Shown here: in pieces, positions 51,017-59,312 of the stretch
How positions within the stretch are numbered: position 1 is the first letter of the stretch
Layout: each line of letters opens with the position of its first letter
Source of the DNA: a bacterium
GTDB taxonomy: Bacteria; Armatimonadota; Zipacnadia; Zipacnadales; UBA11051
Assembly (NCBI GenBank): GCA_021372615.1
Contig: JAJFUB010000090.1
Coordinates: 1-64,000 of the forward strand
Direction of reading: 5' to 3'
DNA length: 64,000 nt
Made by a program: the position numbers and the translations under genes
Notes under the pieces: model-generated
Databases searched by the model: none
What the model saw: the letters and a program-made list of their open reading frames with translations, nothing else
Told to the model about the DNA's origin: nothing

Positions 51017-52288
51017 TCAGGCCTGGAGAACCCGACTGAGCTGCGCGAAGACCTTCTGGAAGGCCGCCACGTACTGCTCCATCACGTTCAGGTCGTTCGG
51101 CGCGTACAGGTTGCGGATGAGCGCGTACTCATCGAGCCAGCGGCGCGTCTCGGGCAGCGGCAGGTTCGCGTAGCTGATGTCCTGGCGGGTGTGCGGGCAG
51201 CTCCACGGACAGCCCTTGCCATAGCCGTCCTTGCTCTGGAACAGCACCATGTCCGGCAAGGCGATGCCCCACCACTGCCGCACATCCACGCCCTCGGCGT
51301 TCAGCGCCGCGGAGACCTTCTCTCGGAACTGCCGGGCCGGCATGTCCACCCCCACCTGCTCGGGCTTGAAGCGGATCGGGTAGTTGTAGAAGACGTGCTC
51401 GCACCCCTCCGGCTCCGCCGGCGGCTCGACCCCCGGGATCTCCGCCAGGTGCTGAGTAAGGTATCGGCCATTGGCCTGGAAGACTTCAGTGTAGTAGTCG
51501 AGTTTCGCCAGTTGCGCGCGCGCCAGAGCCGCCGGCAGGCCGGCGGTGCGGTACATCCAGCCCATCCCGTGGGCGTTCATGTCGCGCGTGCCGTCCGGCT
51601 CGTGGACCTCGCCGAACTGCCACAGCCGGGCCGCCTTCTGGAACACCTCCGGGTCATCGGTGCTCATCAGGCCGCCCTCACCGGCGGAGAAGTTCTTGTT
51701 CTGGTTGAGGCTGAAGGCGGCCGCTGCGCCCATGCTGCCGACCTTGCGGCCCTTGTACGTCGCCCCGTGGCTCTGGCAGCAGTCCTCGATGATGCTCAGC
51801 CCGTGCTTGGCGCAGACATCCAGGATCGGGTCCATGTCCGCCGCCAGACCGTGCAGGTGGGGCACGATGACTGCCTTCGTGTGGTCGCTGAGGGCCGGCT
51901 CGATGAGCTTGGGGTCCAGGCTGATCGTCACCGGGTCGATGTCAATGAAGATGGGGATGGCGTTGTGGTGCAGGACGCACGTGGCGGTGGAGGTCCAGCT
52001 AAAGGCGGAGGTGATGACTTCGTCGCCCGGCTCGATGCCCACGGCGGCCACGGCCATGTGCAGGGCGGCCGTGCCGCTGTTGGTGGCCAGGGAGTACTGG
52101 CAGCCCTGCCAGGCGTTCCATTCCTCCAGGAGCGCCGCGACTTCGGGCGACCCGGCAGTCAGGGAATCATGCTCCAGCGCCCGCAGCACCGCGGCGCGGT
52201 CCGTGTCGTCAATGACCGGCCACTTGCGGCACACGAGGTCGGTCGGAACGGCGGGAGTCCCGCCGAAAAGCGCGAGTTCGTCTGACAT
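51017..52288 (-). CDS. DegT/DnrJ/EryC1/StrS-family PLP aminotransferase
   Basis: A 423-residue PLP-dependent sugar aminotransferase or dehydratase-like enzyme. The start ATG 52288 follows GGAGGCTTCAC. Motifs are LATNSGTAALHMA, DEVITSAFSWTSTATCVL, IIEDCCQSHGATYKG and the lysine that binds PLP, Lys198, in SLNQNKNFSAGEGG. Family members make amino sugars for surface glycans or antibiotics. Homologues with this N-terminal LALFGGTPAV start are common near Gfo/Idh/MocA genes. It has its own promoter, divergent from uvrC, and runs into the sensor kinase. Confidence 0.9.
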   Translation of the reverse strand: MSDELALFGGTPAVPTDLVCRKWPVIDDTDRAAVLRALEHDSLTAGSPEVAALLEEWNAWQGCQYSLATNSGTAALHMAVAAVGIEPGDEVITSAFSWTSTATCVLHHNAIPIFIDIDPVTISLDPKLIEPALSDHTKAVIVPHLHGLAADMDPILDVCAKHGLSIIEDCCQSHGATYKGRKVGSMGAAAAFSLNQNKNFSAGEGGLMSTDDPEVFQKAARLWQFGEVHEPDGTRDMNAHGMGWMYRTAGLPAALARAQLAKLDYYTEVFQANGRYLTQHLAEIPGVEPPAEPEGCEHVFYNYPIRFKPEQVGVDMPARQFREKVSAALNAEGVDVRQWWGIALPDMVLFQSKDGYGKGCPWSCPHTRQDISYANLPLPETRRWLDEYALIRNLYAPNDLNVMEQYVAAFQKVFAQLSRVLQA

Positions 52289-52316
52289 GTGAAGCCTCCC
52301 ATCCAAAGGTGGGTAT

Positions 52317-52345
52317 ATCCAACACCGATCACGGGATTATGTCAA
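52317..52345 (-). promoter_or_regulatory. Probable promoter of the aminotransferase-kinase pair
   Basis: On the minus strand a perfect TTGACA (52345-52340) is followed after 17 bp by TTGGAT (52322-52317), a weak -10. The start codon is about 29 bp downstream of the -10. Confidence 0.5.
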
Positions 52346-52356
52346 GCTGCCACATG

Positions 52357-52365
52357 TGCTATGAT
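52357..52365 (+). promoter_or_regulatory. Extended -10 element of uvrC
   Basis: TGCTATGAT gives a TGn plus TATGAT extended -10, 31 bp before ATG 52397. No good -35 is visible, as is allowed with an extended -10. It faces the aminotransferase promoter. Confidence 0.55.
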
Positions 52366-52396
52366 GGCCCGTACGGCCCCGGAGAGCCGTCTCAGC

Positions 52397-54337
52397 ATGG
52401 ACCCAGCACTCGACGCCAAGATCAAGCTCGCCCCGCACGAGCCGGGAGCCTACATCTTCCGCGATGAGGAGGGCCGGCCGATCTACGTCGGCAAGGCCGG
52501 CGACCTGCGCGATCGCCTCGTGCAGCACACGCGAGGTGACAACCCGGCGGGCTGGGCCGTCGTCATGCACGAGCGCGCCCGGGACGTCGAGTGGATCGTC
52601 ACCCGCTCGGAGACCGAGGCCCTGCTGCTTGAGGCCAACCTCATCAAGGAGCACAAGCCTCCCTACAACATCCGGCTGGCTGACGACAAGAGCTACCCGT
52701 ACCTGAAGATCACACAGGAGCCCTTCCCGCGCTTGCTGGTGATACGCGACCTGCCCCGGGACGCCCAGGTCCACATCCCCGGCGGGCGCGGCAAGGTCCG
52801 CCGCGGCTTCCACGACCCCAAGCGCCACGAGGTGTACGGCGTTGGTGACGGGCTGGTTTTCGGCCCGTATCCCACGGCCGCGGTCATGTGGAAGATGCGT
52901 GACATCGCCGGGCAGGTCTTCGGCCTGCGTCATTGCCGCAAGACCCTCGACCCGTCCAGGCCCCTGCGCCCGTGCCTGAACTTCCACATCAAGCGCTGCG
53001 TCGGGCCCTGCCGTGGGGAGATCACGCCTGAGGAGTACGACCGGATCGTCGAGCAGGTGGTGATGCTGCTGGACGGGCGGACCGACACGGTGCGGCAGGA
53101 GTTCGAGGAGCGGATGAAGCAGGCCGCGGCGGAGCTGGACTTCGAGCGGGCTGCGACCTACCGCGACCGGATCAAGACGCTGGAGGCCGCCTCTGAAGAC
53201 CAGTTGGTCAACGCCGCCGAGGAGCGCGATCAGGACGTGCTGGCCGTGGCCCTGGAGGGCGATTTCGGGGTCGTGGACCTGTTCCCCGTCCGTGCCGGAC
53301 GGATGCTGGGCCCCGAGCACTTCAGCTTCTCGCATGTGCGGGGCCGCTTGCCCTCCGAGGTCATCGAGGCGGCGATGATGGTGCACTACAGCCAGCACGT
53401 GACCCCACCCCGCGCCATTTTGCTGCCTGAGCCGCTGCCGGAAGCGGCCGCCTGGGAAGCGATGCTGTCGGACTTGCGCGAGGGCAAGGTGGAGTTGCTG
53501 GTCCCCCGGCGCGGTGAGAAGCGCCGGCTGGTGGAGCTGGCCGAGAAGAACGCGCAGGTGAACCTGGCCCAGGTCCTGGAGGAACGGGGCCGCAAGCGCG
53601 AGGAGAACCTGGCGGCGCTCAACGACCTGGCCGAGGTGCTGGAGATGGCCGCCCGGCCCGCGCGCATCGAGTGTTACGACATCTCCAACCTGCAAGGCCA
53701 GGACGCCGTGGGCTCCATGGTGGTCTTCACCGACGGACTGCCAGACAAGCGGCGCTACCGGCGCTTCAAGATCCACCTGGAGGGCAAGCCGGACGACTAC
53801 GCGATGATGGCCGAGATGGTGCAGCGGCGGCTGCGGCGGGGCATGCTCGGGGACGAGAAGTTCCTGCCTCTGCCCGACCTGCTGCTGGTGGACGGCGGGA
53901 AGGGGCAGGTGAGCACCATCGCTGCGGTCTTGGAGGAGGAGGGCGCTGCAGGGATGACGCTGGCGGGGCTGGCCAAGCGCGAGGAGGAAGTCTTCGTGCC
54001 GGGGCAGTCCGACCCCGTGGACATGACGGAGCACCCGCGCGGGCGCTTTCTGCTCCAGCGCGTCCGCGACGAGGCGCACCGCTTCGCCCACAGCTACCAT
54101 GAGGGCCTGCGGAGCCGCACCATCACGCGCTCGCAGCTCGACATGGTACCCGGCATCGGCCCCACGCGCCGCGCGGCCCTGTTCCGCGCCTTCCCCTCAC
54201 TGCAGGCCATGAGCGAGGCCTCGGTCGAAGAGCTGGCGGCGGTGGAGGGCATGAACCGCAAGGCGGCGCAGACGCTGCACGAGTTCCTGCTGGACGCCGC
54301 GCACGAGGCCAGGCCGTTGCCGGGGCAGGAGGAGTAG
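52397..54337 (+). CDS. uvrC: Excinuclease ABC subunit C
   Basis: A 646-residue nuclease of nucleotide excision repair that makes both incisions around a lesion. The start ATG 52397 lies behind GGAGAG. The N-terminal GIY-YIG domain has PGAYIFRDEEGRPIYVGKA. A four-Cys cluster-like region follows (FGLRHCRKTLDPSRPLRPCL, then HIKRCVGPC), then the UVR motif with FEERMKQAAAELDFERAATY. The C-terminal RNase H-like domain has ECYDISNLQGQDAVGSMVVF and LLLVDGGKGQVS, and tandem HhH motifs close it (VPGIGPTRRAAL). There is an unusual insertion of about 30 residues between the GIY-YIG domain and FGPYPT (about residues 118-150). Confidence 0.96.
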   Translation: MDPALDAKIKLAPHEPGAYIFRDEEGRPIYVGKAGDLRDRLVQHTRGDNPAGWAVVMHERARDVEWIVTRSETEALLLEANLIKEHKPPYNIRLADDKSYPYLKITQEPFPRLLVIRDLPRDAQVHIPGGRGKVRRGFHDPKRHEVYGVGDGLVFGPYPTAAVMWKMRDIAGQVFGLRHCRKTLDPSRPLRPCLNFHIKRCVGPCRGEITPEEYDRIVEQVVMLLDGRTDTVRQEFEERMKQAAAELDFERAATYRDRIKTLEAASEDQLVNAAEERDQDVLAVALEGDFGVVDLFPVRAGRMLGPEHFSFSHVRGRLPSEVIEAAMMVHYSQHVTPPRAILLPEPLPEAAAWEAMLSDLREGKVELLVPRRGEKRRLVELAEKNAQVNLAQVLEERGRKREENLAALNDLAEVLEMAARPARIECYDISNLQGQDAVGSMVVFTDGLPDKRRYRRFKIHLEGKPDDYAMMAEMVQRRLRRGMLGDEKFLPLPDLLLVDGGKGQVSTIAAVLEEEGAAGMTLAGLAKREEEVFVPGQSDPVDMTEHPRGRFLLQRVRDEAHRFAHSYHEGLRSRTITRSQLDMVPGIGPTRRAALFRAFPSLQAMSEASVEELAAVEGMNRKAAQTLHEFLLDAAHEARPLPGQEE

Positions 54338-54410
54338 ACCGCACGGCTCAGGCAGGAACCCCTCTGCGCCACGTGGAACTCCCCCTCACACTCCCCACCC
54401 GAGGTGCCCC

Positions 54411-57400
54411 ATGCTTCGTCTCCTCTCGGCCGTCCTGTTGCTCGCTCTCGCGCTGGGCCTGGCCCAGGCTGCTCCGAACATCTATCCCGACCCCTCCTTC
54501 GAGGCCTCCGGCGTCGCGGGCGTGTCCCGGACGGGAGAGCGCGCGGCGTACCTCAAGGTGGGGCCGCGCGATCACTGGAGCGCCTTCGGCAACGGGGCGG
54601 TCACCGTCGAGCCCTTTGCGCGCTACAGGGTCGCGGTGTGGGTGAAGGCCAGACTCGGCAAAGGCGGGTACTCGGCCCCCTTCTGCTACAGTTGGGACAG
54701 CTATGAGTGGGCCTTCTGTTCGTCCCGGCCTGCTCCCGCCACGGACGAGTGGAAACAGTCGGAGCTGACTTTCGTCACCCCGAACAGCACCATGTACGTG
54801 CACCCTCTGGCCTACATCGAGGCCGAAAACTGCGAGGGCTGGGCCGACGACATCGTCGTGGAGAAGATCGCCGAGCCGGCACAGGTCATGGCCGAGATCG
54901 CGGCCAAGACGAAACGGACCGACGACGAGACACGCCTGCTGGGACGCTGGCTGGTTGTGCAGGGGGACCTCGCGGGGGCTGCGAAGCTCATGGAGCAGGC
55001 CACGGGCCTCATCCACGCCGACCTCGCGACGGTCCTCGCCCGCGCCACTACGGACCCGACCCGGCGGCGCCCCTACGTCGTGCAGGTCGTGGCCTACGGC
55101 GGGCCGACCTACGCCAAGGGCTATGAGGTCTTCACCGAGATCACGGCCGACATGCCGGGCGAGCGCCGGGGCATCGCCCTGGAGGCGTTGAAGCTGAACC
55201 CGAAGGACCAGCGGGTGGGCCGCTCGGCGCAGATGATCCTGTCGGCCAACCAGGCCACTGACCCGCTGGCGAGCACCGGCGAAGGCCTGGAGCAGGTGCG
55301 GCAGTCCCAGGCCGCCCTCCAGGCGGCGCTGCAGGACCTGCCGGCGGACTCCCCGGCCCGGGCAGAGCTGCAGAAGGCCGCAGCGAAGCTGGGCGAACAG
55401 GAGGCTCTCTTGCAGAAGCGCGCTTCCGAACTCGGCAGTTGCACCATCCGCCTGGGCGGCAAGACCCTCGATCCGCAGACCGCCGCCATCGTGATCCCGG
55501 ACGACCCGACCGCGCAGGAGTGCTACGCCGCGCGCGACCTCCGCTATCATCTCGAACTTGTGACCGGCAAGCTGTTTGCCATCGCCCCGGAGAAGGACGC
55601 CAAGCAGGGCCTGTACGTGGGCAAGACGCGCAAGGCGCTCGCGGCGGGCGTCAAGTTCGACACGCTGGGGCTGGAGGGCATACAGCTCAAGAGCGCCGGC
55701 TCGTCGCTCATTCTCGCCGGCAACCAGCGGGGCGTGCTGTACGCGGTCTACACCTTCCTGGAAGACAACCTCGGGTGCCGGTGGTTCACGCCGGACTGCT
55801 CGACGTGGCCGAAGACCGGCACGATCAAGGTAGGCAAGCTGGACCGCCGGTACATTCCGCCGCTGGAGTTCCGCGCGGGCGACTACCCATGCGCCCGGCC
55901 GGGCGACTTCGGCGTGCGCTGCCGCCTGAACGGCAACAACCACCAGATGACCGTGGAGCAAGGCGGGCGCAAGGGCGTTCACAGCCTCGCCCACACCTTC
56001 CAGAGCCTGTGCCCGCCCGAGAAGTACTACGCCACCCACCCCGAGTACTTCTCGCTGATCGGCGGCAAGCGTCAGTCAGGCTATGCGCAGCTCTGTCTGA
56101 CCAACCCCGAAGTGCTGAAGATCTGCATCGCGGGCGTGCGGCAGTGGATCAAGCAGCACCCGGACATGAAGGTCTTCTCCGTCTCTCAGAATGACACCCA
56201 CTACCCGTGCGAATGCGACAACTGCAAGCGCATCGTCGAGGAAGAGGGGAGCCAGGCCGGCCCGGTCGTCCGCTTCTGCAACGCCATCGCCGACGACATC
56301 AAGGACGAGTACCCGGACGTGGCGATCGAGACGCTGGCCTACCAGTACACGCGGAAGCCGCCGAAGATCACGAAGCCCCGCCCGAATGTCATCATCTGCC
56401 TGTGCAGCATCGAGTGCTGCTTCATCCACCCGCTCGGCGATGACCCGTTCAACAAGACCTTTGCCGACGACATCCGCGGCTGGAGCAAGATCTGCGACCG
56501 GCTGTGGATCTGGGACTACGTCATCAACTACGCCCACTCCATCTGCCCGTTCCCGAACCTGGAGGTCCTCAAGCCCAACATCAACTTCTTCATGGGCAAC
56601 GGGGTGAAGGGCATCTACGAGGAGTCGTGCTACTACACAAAGGGCTCGGAGTTGCAGGAGCTCCGCAACTACATCATCGCCAAGACGCTGTGGGACCCGA
56701 AGTACGACACGCAGAAGGCGATTGACGAGTTCTGCGCGGCGTACTACGGCGCCGCCGCGCCGCAGGTGCTGGCGTACCTGAAGCTCATCCACGAGTCGGT
56801 GCAGCAGGTGCCTAAGCTGCACGTGCAGATCTACACCCACCCGAAGGTCTACGTCTTCCCGGATGTCATCAGCCGGGCCAACGTGCTGTTCGACGAGGCT
56901 GAGGGGGCGGTGGCGAGCGACCCCGTGCTGCTGCAGCGCGTGCAGGTCGCGCGGCTGCCGATCATGTACGCCCAGATCGTCCTGGGCACCTCCGGCTCGT
57001 TCGTGGAACGCGACGGCAAACTGGTGCAGACCGAGGGGCAGGATGTCAGCAGCCTGCTCGACCGCTTCGGTCAGATCGGCCATGCCGCCGGCGTGACGAA
57101 GGTGCGGGAGGGCGGCGGCAGCTCCGACCTGGACGGCTGGCTGGCGTCCGTGCCCCGCCAGCCCCGGGAGCTGCAGATCGTCACACTCCGCAACAGCCAG
57201 CTCAAGGTGGACCTGATCCCGGCGCTGGGCGGACGCATCTGGCGGATGACCTACCTGCCCGACCAGCGGGCGCTCATCCGCGTGGCGGGGACGCCGGAGG
57301 CCCTGTCGCCCGCCGAGGGCGGCTACGAGGAGTACAGCCAGGGCGACTATCGCTCCGCCGGCTGGAGCGAGAGCTACATGGCCAGCGACAAGACCGACCG

Positions 57401-57884
57401 GTCGGTGACGCTCAAGGGCGTCCTGCGGAACGGGCTGGCCCTGCAGCGGAAGCTCGAACTGGCCCCCGACGGAGCGGTGCTGACGATCACCTCGACCCTC
57501 ACCAACGGCAGCGCCCAGCCGGTCGCAGCCTGTCTGCGCAGCCACCCGGAGTTCGCGGTCAGCTCGACCGAGCAGTGCTCCGTTCGCGTGCTGAAGGCCG
57601 ACGGCAAGACGGTGACGATCAAGCTGGCGAACCCGTCAGACCCCAAGGCCGAGCGCGACCAGTGGCTGCGCGAGGACGAGATGCCGGCGGGCCAGTGGGA
57701 GATCGTGGATGCCGGCACGGGCCTGACGCTCATCAACCGGTTCGAGCGCGCGGACGTCGCTCAGGCGCTGCTCAACCGCGCCGGCCACCAGTCCCGCGTG
57801 AACCTGGAGCTGTTCGGCCGCGAAGTGACGCTCAAACCCCAGGAGAGTGTCAGCCTGCGCCAGAGCTTCGAGATCAGGAAGTAG
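54411..57884 (+). CDS. Large secreted DUF4838 protein with CBM-like and mutarotase-like domains
   Basis: An 1157-residue exported protein; the start ATG 54411 follows GAGGTGCCCC, with a signal peptide to about residue 20. Residues 22-165 resemble a carbohydrate-binding jelly roll. After a helical stretch, residues about 345-480 form a GH20-like N-terminal alpha/beta domain (IVIPDDPTAQECYAARDLRY, LILAGNQRGVLYAVYTFLED). The DUF4838 region follows (500-850; HSLAHTFQSLCPPEKYYATH, VFSVSQNDTHYPCECDNCK, IETLAYQYTRKPPK). Residues 910-1157 look like a galactose-mutarotase beta-sandwich (LKVDLIPALGGRIWRMTYL). It probably acts on a polysaccharide outside the cytoplasm. Confidence 0.83.
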   Translation: MLRLLSAVLLLALALGLAQAAPNIYPDPSFEASGVAGVSRTGERAAYLKVGPRDHWSAFGNGAVTVEPFARYRVAVWVKARLGKGGYSAPFCYSWDSYEWAFCSSRPAPATDEWKQSELTFVTPNSTMYVHPLAYIEAENCEGWADDIVVEKIAEPAQVMAEIAAKTKRTDDETRLLGRWLVVQGDLAGAAKLMEQATGLIHADLATVLARATTDPTRRRPYVVQVVAYGGPTYAKGYEVFTEITADMPGERRGIALEALKLNPKDQRVGRSAQMILSANQATDPLASTGEGLEQVRQSQAALQAALQDLPADSPARAELQKAAAKLGEQEALLQKRASELGSCTIRLGGKTLDPQTAAIVIPDDPTAQECYAARDLRYHLELVTGKLFAIAPEKDAKQGLYVGKTRKALAAGVKFDTLGLEGIQLKSAGSSLILAGNQRGVLYAVYTFLEDNLGCRWFTPDCSTWPKTGTIKVGKLDRRYIPPLEFRAGDYPCARPGDFGVRCRLNGNNHQMTVEQGGRKGVHSLAHTFQSLCPPEKYYATHPEYFSLIGGKRQSGYAQLCLTNPEVLKICIAGVRQWIKQHPDMKVFSVSQNDTHYPCECDNCKRIVEEEGSQAGPVVRFCNAIADDIKDEYPDVAIETLAYQYTRKPPKITKPRPNVIICLCSIECCFIHPLGDDPFNKTFADDIRGWSKICDRLWIWDYVINYAHSICPFPNLEVLKPNINFFMGNGVKGIYEESCYYTKGSELQELRNYIIAKTLWDPKYDTQKAIDEFCAAYYGAAAPQVLAYLKLIHESVQQVPKLHVQIYTHPKVYVFPDVISRANVLFDEAEGAVASDPVLLQRVQVARLPIMYAQIVLGTSGSFVERDGKLVQTEGQDVSSLLDRFGQIGHAAGVTKVREGGGSSDLDGWLASVPRQPRELQIVTLRNSQLKVDLIPALGGRIWRMTYLPDQRALIRVAGTPEALSPAEGGYEEYSQGDYRSAGWSESYMASDKTDRSVTLKGVLRNGLALQRKLELAPDGAVLTITSTLTNGSAQPVAACLRSHPEFAVSSTEQCSVRVLKADGKTVTIKLANPSDPKAERDQWLREDEMPAGQWEIVDAGTGLTLINRFERADVAQALLNRAGHQSRVNLELFGREVTLKPQESVSLRQSFEIRK

Positions 57885-57931
57885 GGGCGGCAAGCGGCAA
57901 GTGGATAGGCAAGGAGTGAAATAGCCAGAGC

Positions 57932-57978
57932 CGTGGGGTGTCCGCCGTAGCCCGTAGGGCCGAAGTGGATACCCCACG
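57932..57978. repeat. Hairpin after the DUF4838 gene
   Basis: CGTGGGGTGTCC (57932-57943) pairs with GGATACCCCACG (57967-57978) with one G-T, and the GTAGCCCGTAGGGC interior can fold further. It lies 48 bp after the DUF4838 stop and 55 bp before hemW, and may act as a terminator or be another REP-like unit. Confidence 0.55.
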
Positions 57979-58032
57979 ACTCCCATCGCGTCAGCGACTC
58001 ATCGACTCAACGATCCGTCAACCCACCGCACC

Positions 58033-59169
58033 ATGACCCCCACCTCCCTGTACATTCATCTCCCCTTCTGTCTCTCCAAGTGCGCGTATTGCGACTTCAA
58101 CTCGATCGTCGCGGACGAGCGCCAGCGCGAAGACTACTATGTCGCGCTGCTGCGGGAGATACGGCGTTGCGGCGGGCACTACAACGAGCGCCTGTTTCAC
58201 ACCGTGTACCTGGGGGGCGGCACACCTACCGTGTACGACCCGGGGCACCTGGGCCAGTTGCTGGACACGGTGCGCCGCTCGTCCCATGTCGCTCCGGACG
58301 CGGAGATCAGCATCGAGGCCAACCCGGGCACCGTGACCGCCCAGGGGCTGCAGTTCCTGCGTGAGATGGGGTTCAACCGGCTGAGCCTGGGCGTGCAGTC
58401 CCTCGACGACGCCGAGTTGCGGCTGCTGGGGCGACGGCATAGCGCCGAGCAGGCGCGCGAGGCTGTGGCGGCCGCCCGGGCGGCGGGCTTTGACAACCTG
58501 TCACTCGACCTCATCAACTGTCTGCCCGGTCAGAGCCCCCAGGCCTGGCAGAAGACGCTGGATGAGGTCGTCTTCTGGGGCCCGGAACACGTGTCGTGCT
58601 ACGGCCTGAGCATCGAGGAGGGCACGCCGCTGCAGCGGCAGGTGTCCCAGGACCACCTGGAGCCTGCCGGGGAGGCCGTGGCGACCGAGATGTACGAGCG
58701 CACCCACCGGACCCTCACGGCCGCGGGGTACGAGCACTACGAGATCTCCAACTACGCCCGGCCCGGCCGGCGCTGCCGGCACAGCGAGAACTACTGGCGC
58801 AACGGCGAGTACGCCGGCCTGGGCGCCGGGGCCACAAGCTACCTCAACGGCTTCCGCATCAAGAGCGAGCCCGATCCGCGGCGCTGGGCCGAGCGCGTGC
58901 TGGCGGGCCTGCCGCCCGCACTGGTGCAGCGAGAGGCGCTGGATGAGCGCCGTCGCGCCCTGGAAGTGCTGATGCTGGCCCTCCGGACCAGCGACGGGCT
59001 GGACCTGCACACTTTCTGCCACGACTTCGGGTTGGATCCCAGCCGCTACGAACTGCGGGTGCAGGCGCTCATCGAGGCGGGGCTCGTCGAGCCGGAGCGA
59101 GAGCGGCTGGTGCTCACCCCGGTCCAGGGGTTCCTACTCCACAGCGAGATCGTACAGATGTTCATGTGA
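58033..59169 (+). CDS. hemW: Radical SAM heme chaperone HemW
   Basis: A 378-residue radical SAM protein. The cluster motif is Cys13-x3-Cys17-x2-Cys20 in LPFCLSKCAYCDFNS. The following residue is Asp-Phe, not the extra Cys of coproporphyrinogen dehydrogenase HemN, so it is HemW, a heme chaperone, in spite of frequent HemN annotation. TVYLGGGTPTVYDP, ISIEANPGTVT, RLSLGVQSLDDAELRLLGR, LSLDLINCLPGQ and YEISNYARPGRRCRHSENYW are as expected. No ribosome site is visible before ATG 58033. It stands apart from other heme genes. Confidence 0.93.
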   Translation: MTPTSLYIHLPFCLSKCAYCDFNSIVADERQREDYYVALLREIRRCGGHYNERLFHTVYLGGGTPTVYDPGHLGQLLDTVRRSSHVAPDAEISIEANPGTVTAQGLQFLREMGFNRLSLGVQSLDDAELRLLGRRHSAEQAREAVAAARAAGFDNLSLDLINCLPGQSPQAWQKTLDEVVFWGPEHVSCYGLSIEEGTPLQRQVSQDHLEPAGEAVATEMYERTHRTLTAAGYEHYEISNYARPGRRCRHSENYWRNGEYAGLGAGATSYLNGFRIKSEPDPRRWAERVLAGLPPALVQREALDERRRALEVLMLALRTSDGLDLHTFCHDFGLDPSRYELRVQALIEAGLVEPERERLVLTPVQGFLLHSEIVQMFM

Positions 59170-59312
59170 GGTGCGTGGGGTGCATGGGGGGAGTGGGCAG
59201 GAGAACGAGGCAAGCCCGCGGAACAAACCAGGCTACCTCTGACTCTACAATCTTGACAGGTGTCGCCGATTCCGCCACACTACTTGTGATCCATCCCAAA
59301 GAGGGTGTCCAC

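Noticed and set aside
49547-52285. Plus-strand open frame of 912 codons across kinase and aminotransferase
   Set aside because: It spans two genes with clear motifs on the other strand, and the product has no recognisable domain.
58033-59169. Oxygen-independent coproporphyrinogen dehydrogenase HemN
   Set aside because: The fourth Cys of the HemN motif is replaced (CAYCDF), which marks HemW.
59253-59290. Full promoter for the collagen-like gene
   Set aside because: TTGACA is present at 59253-59258, but no convincing -10 lies at 16-19 bp, so only the -35 is mentioned.
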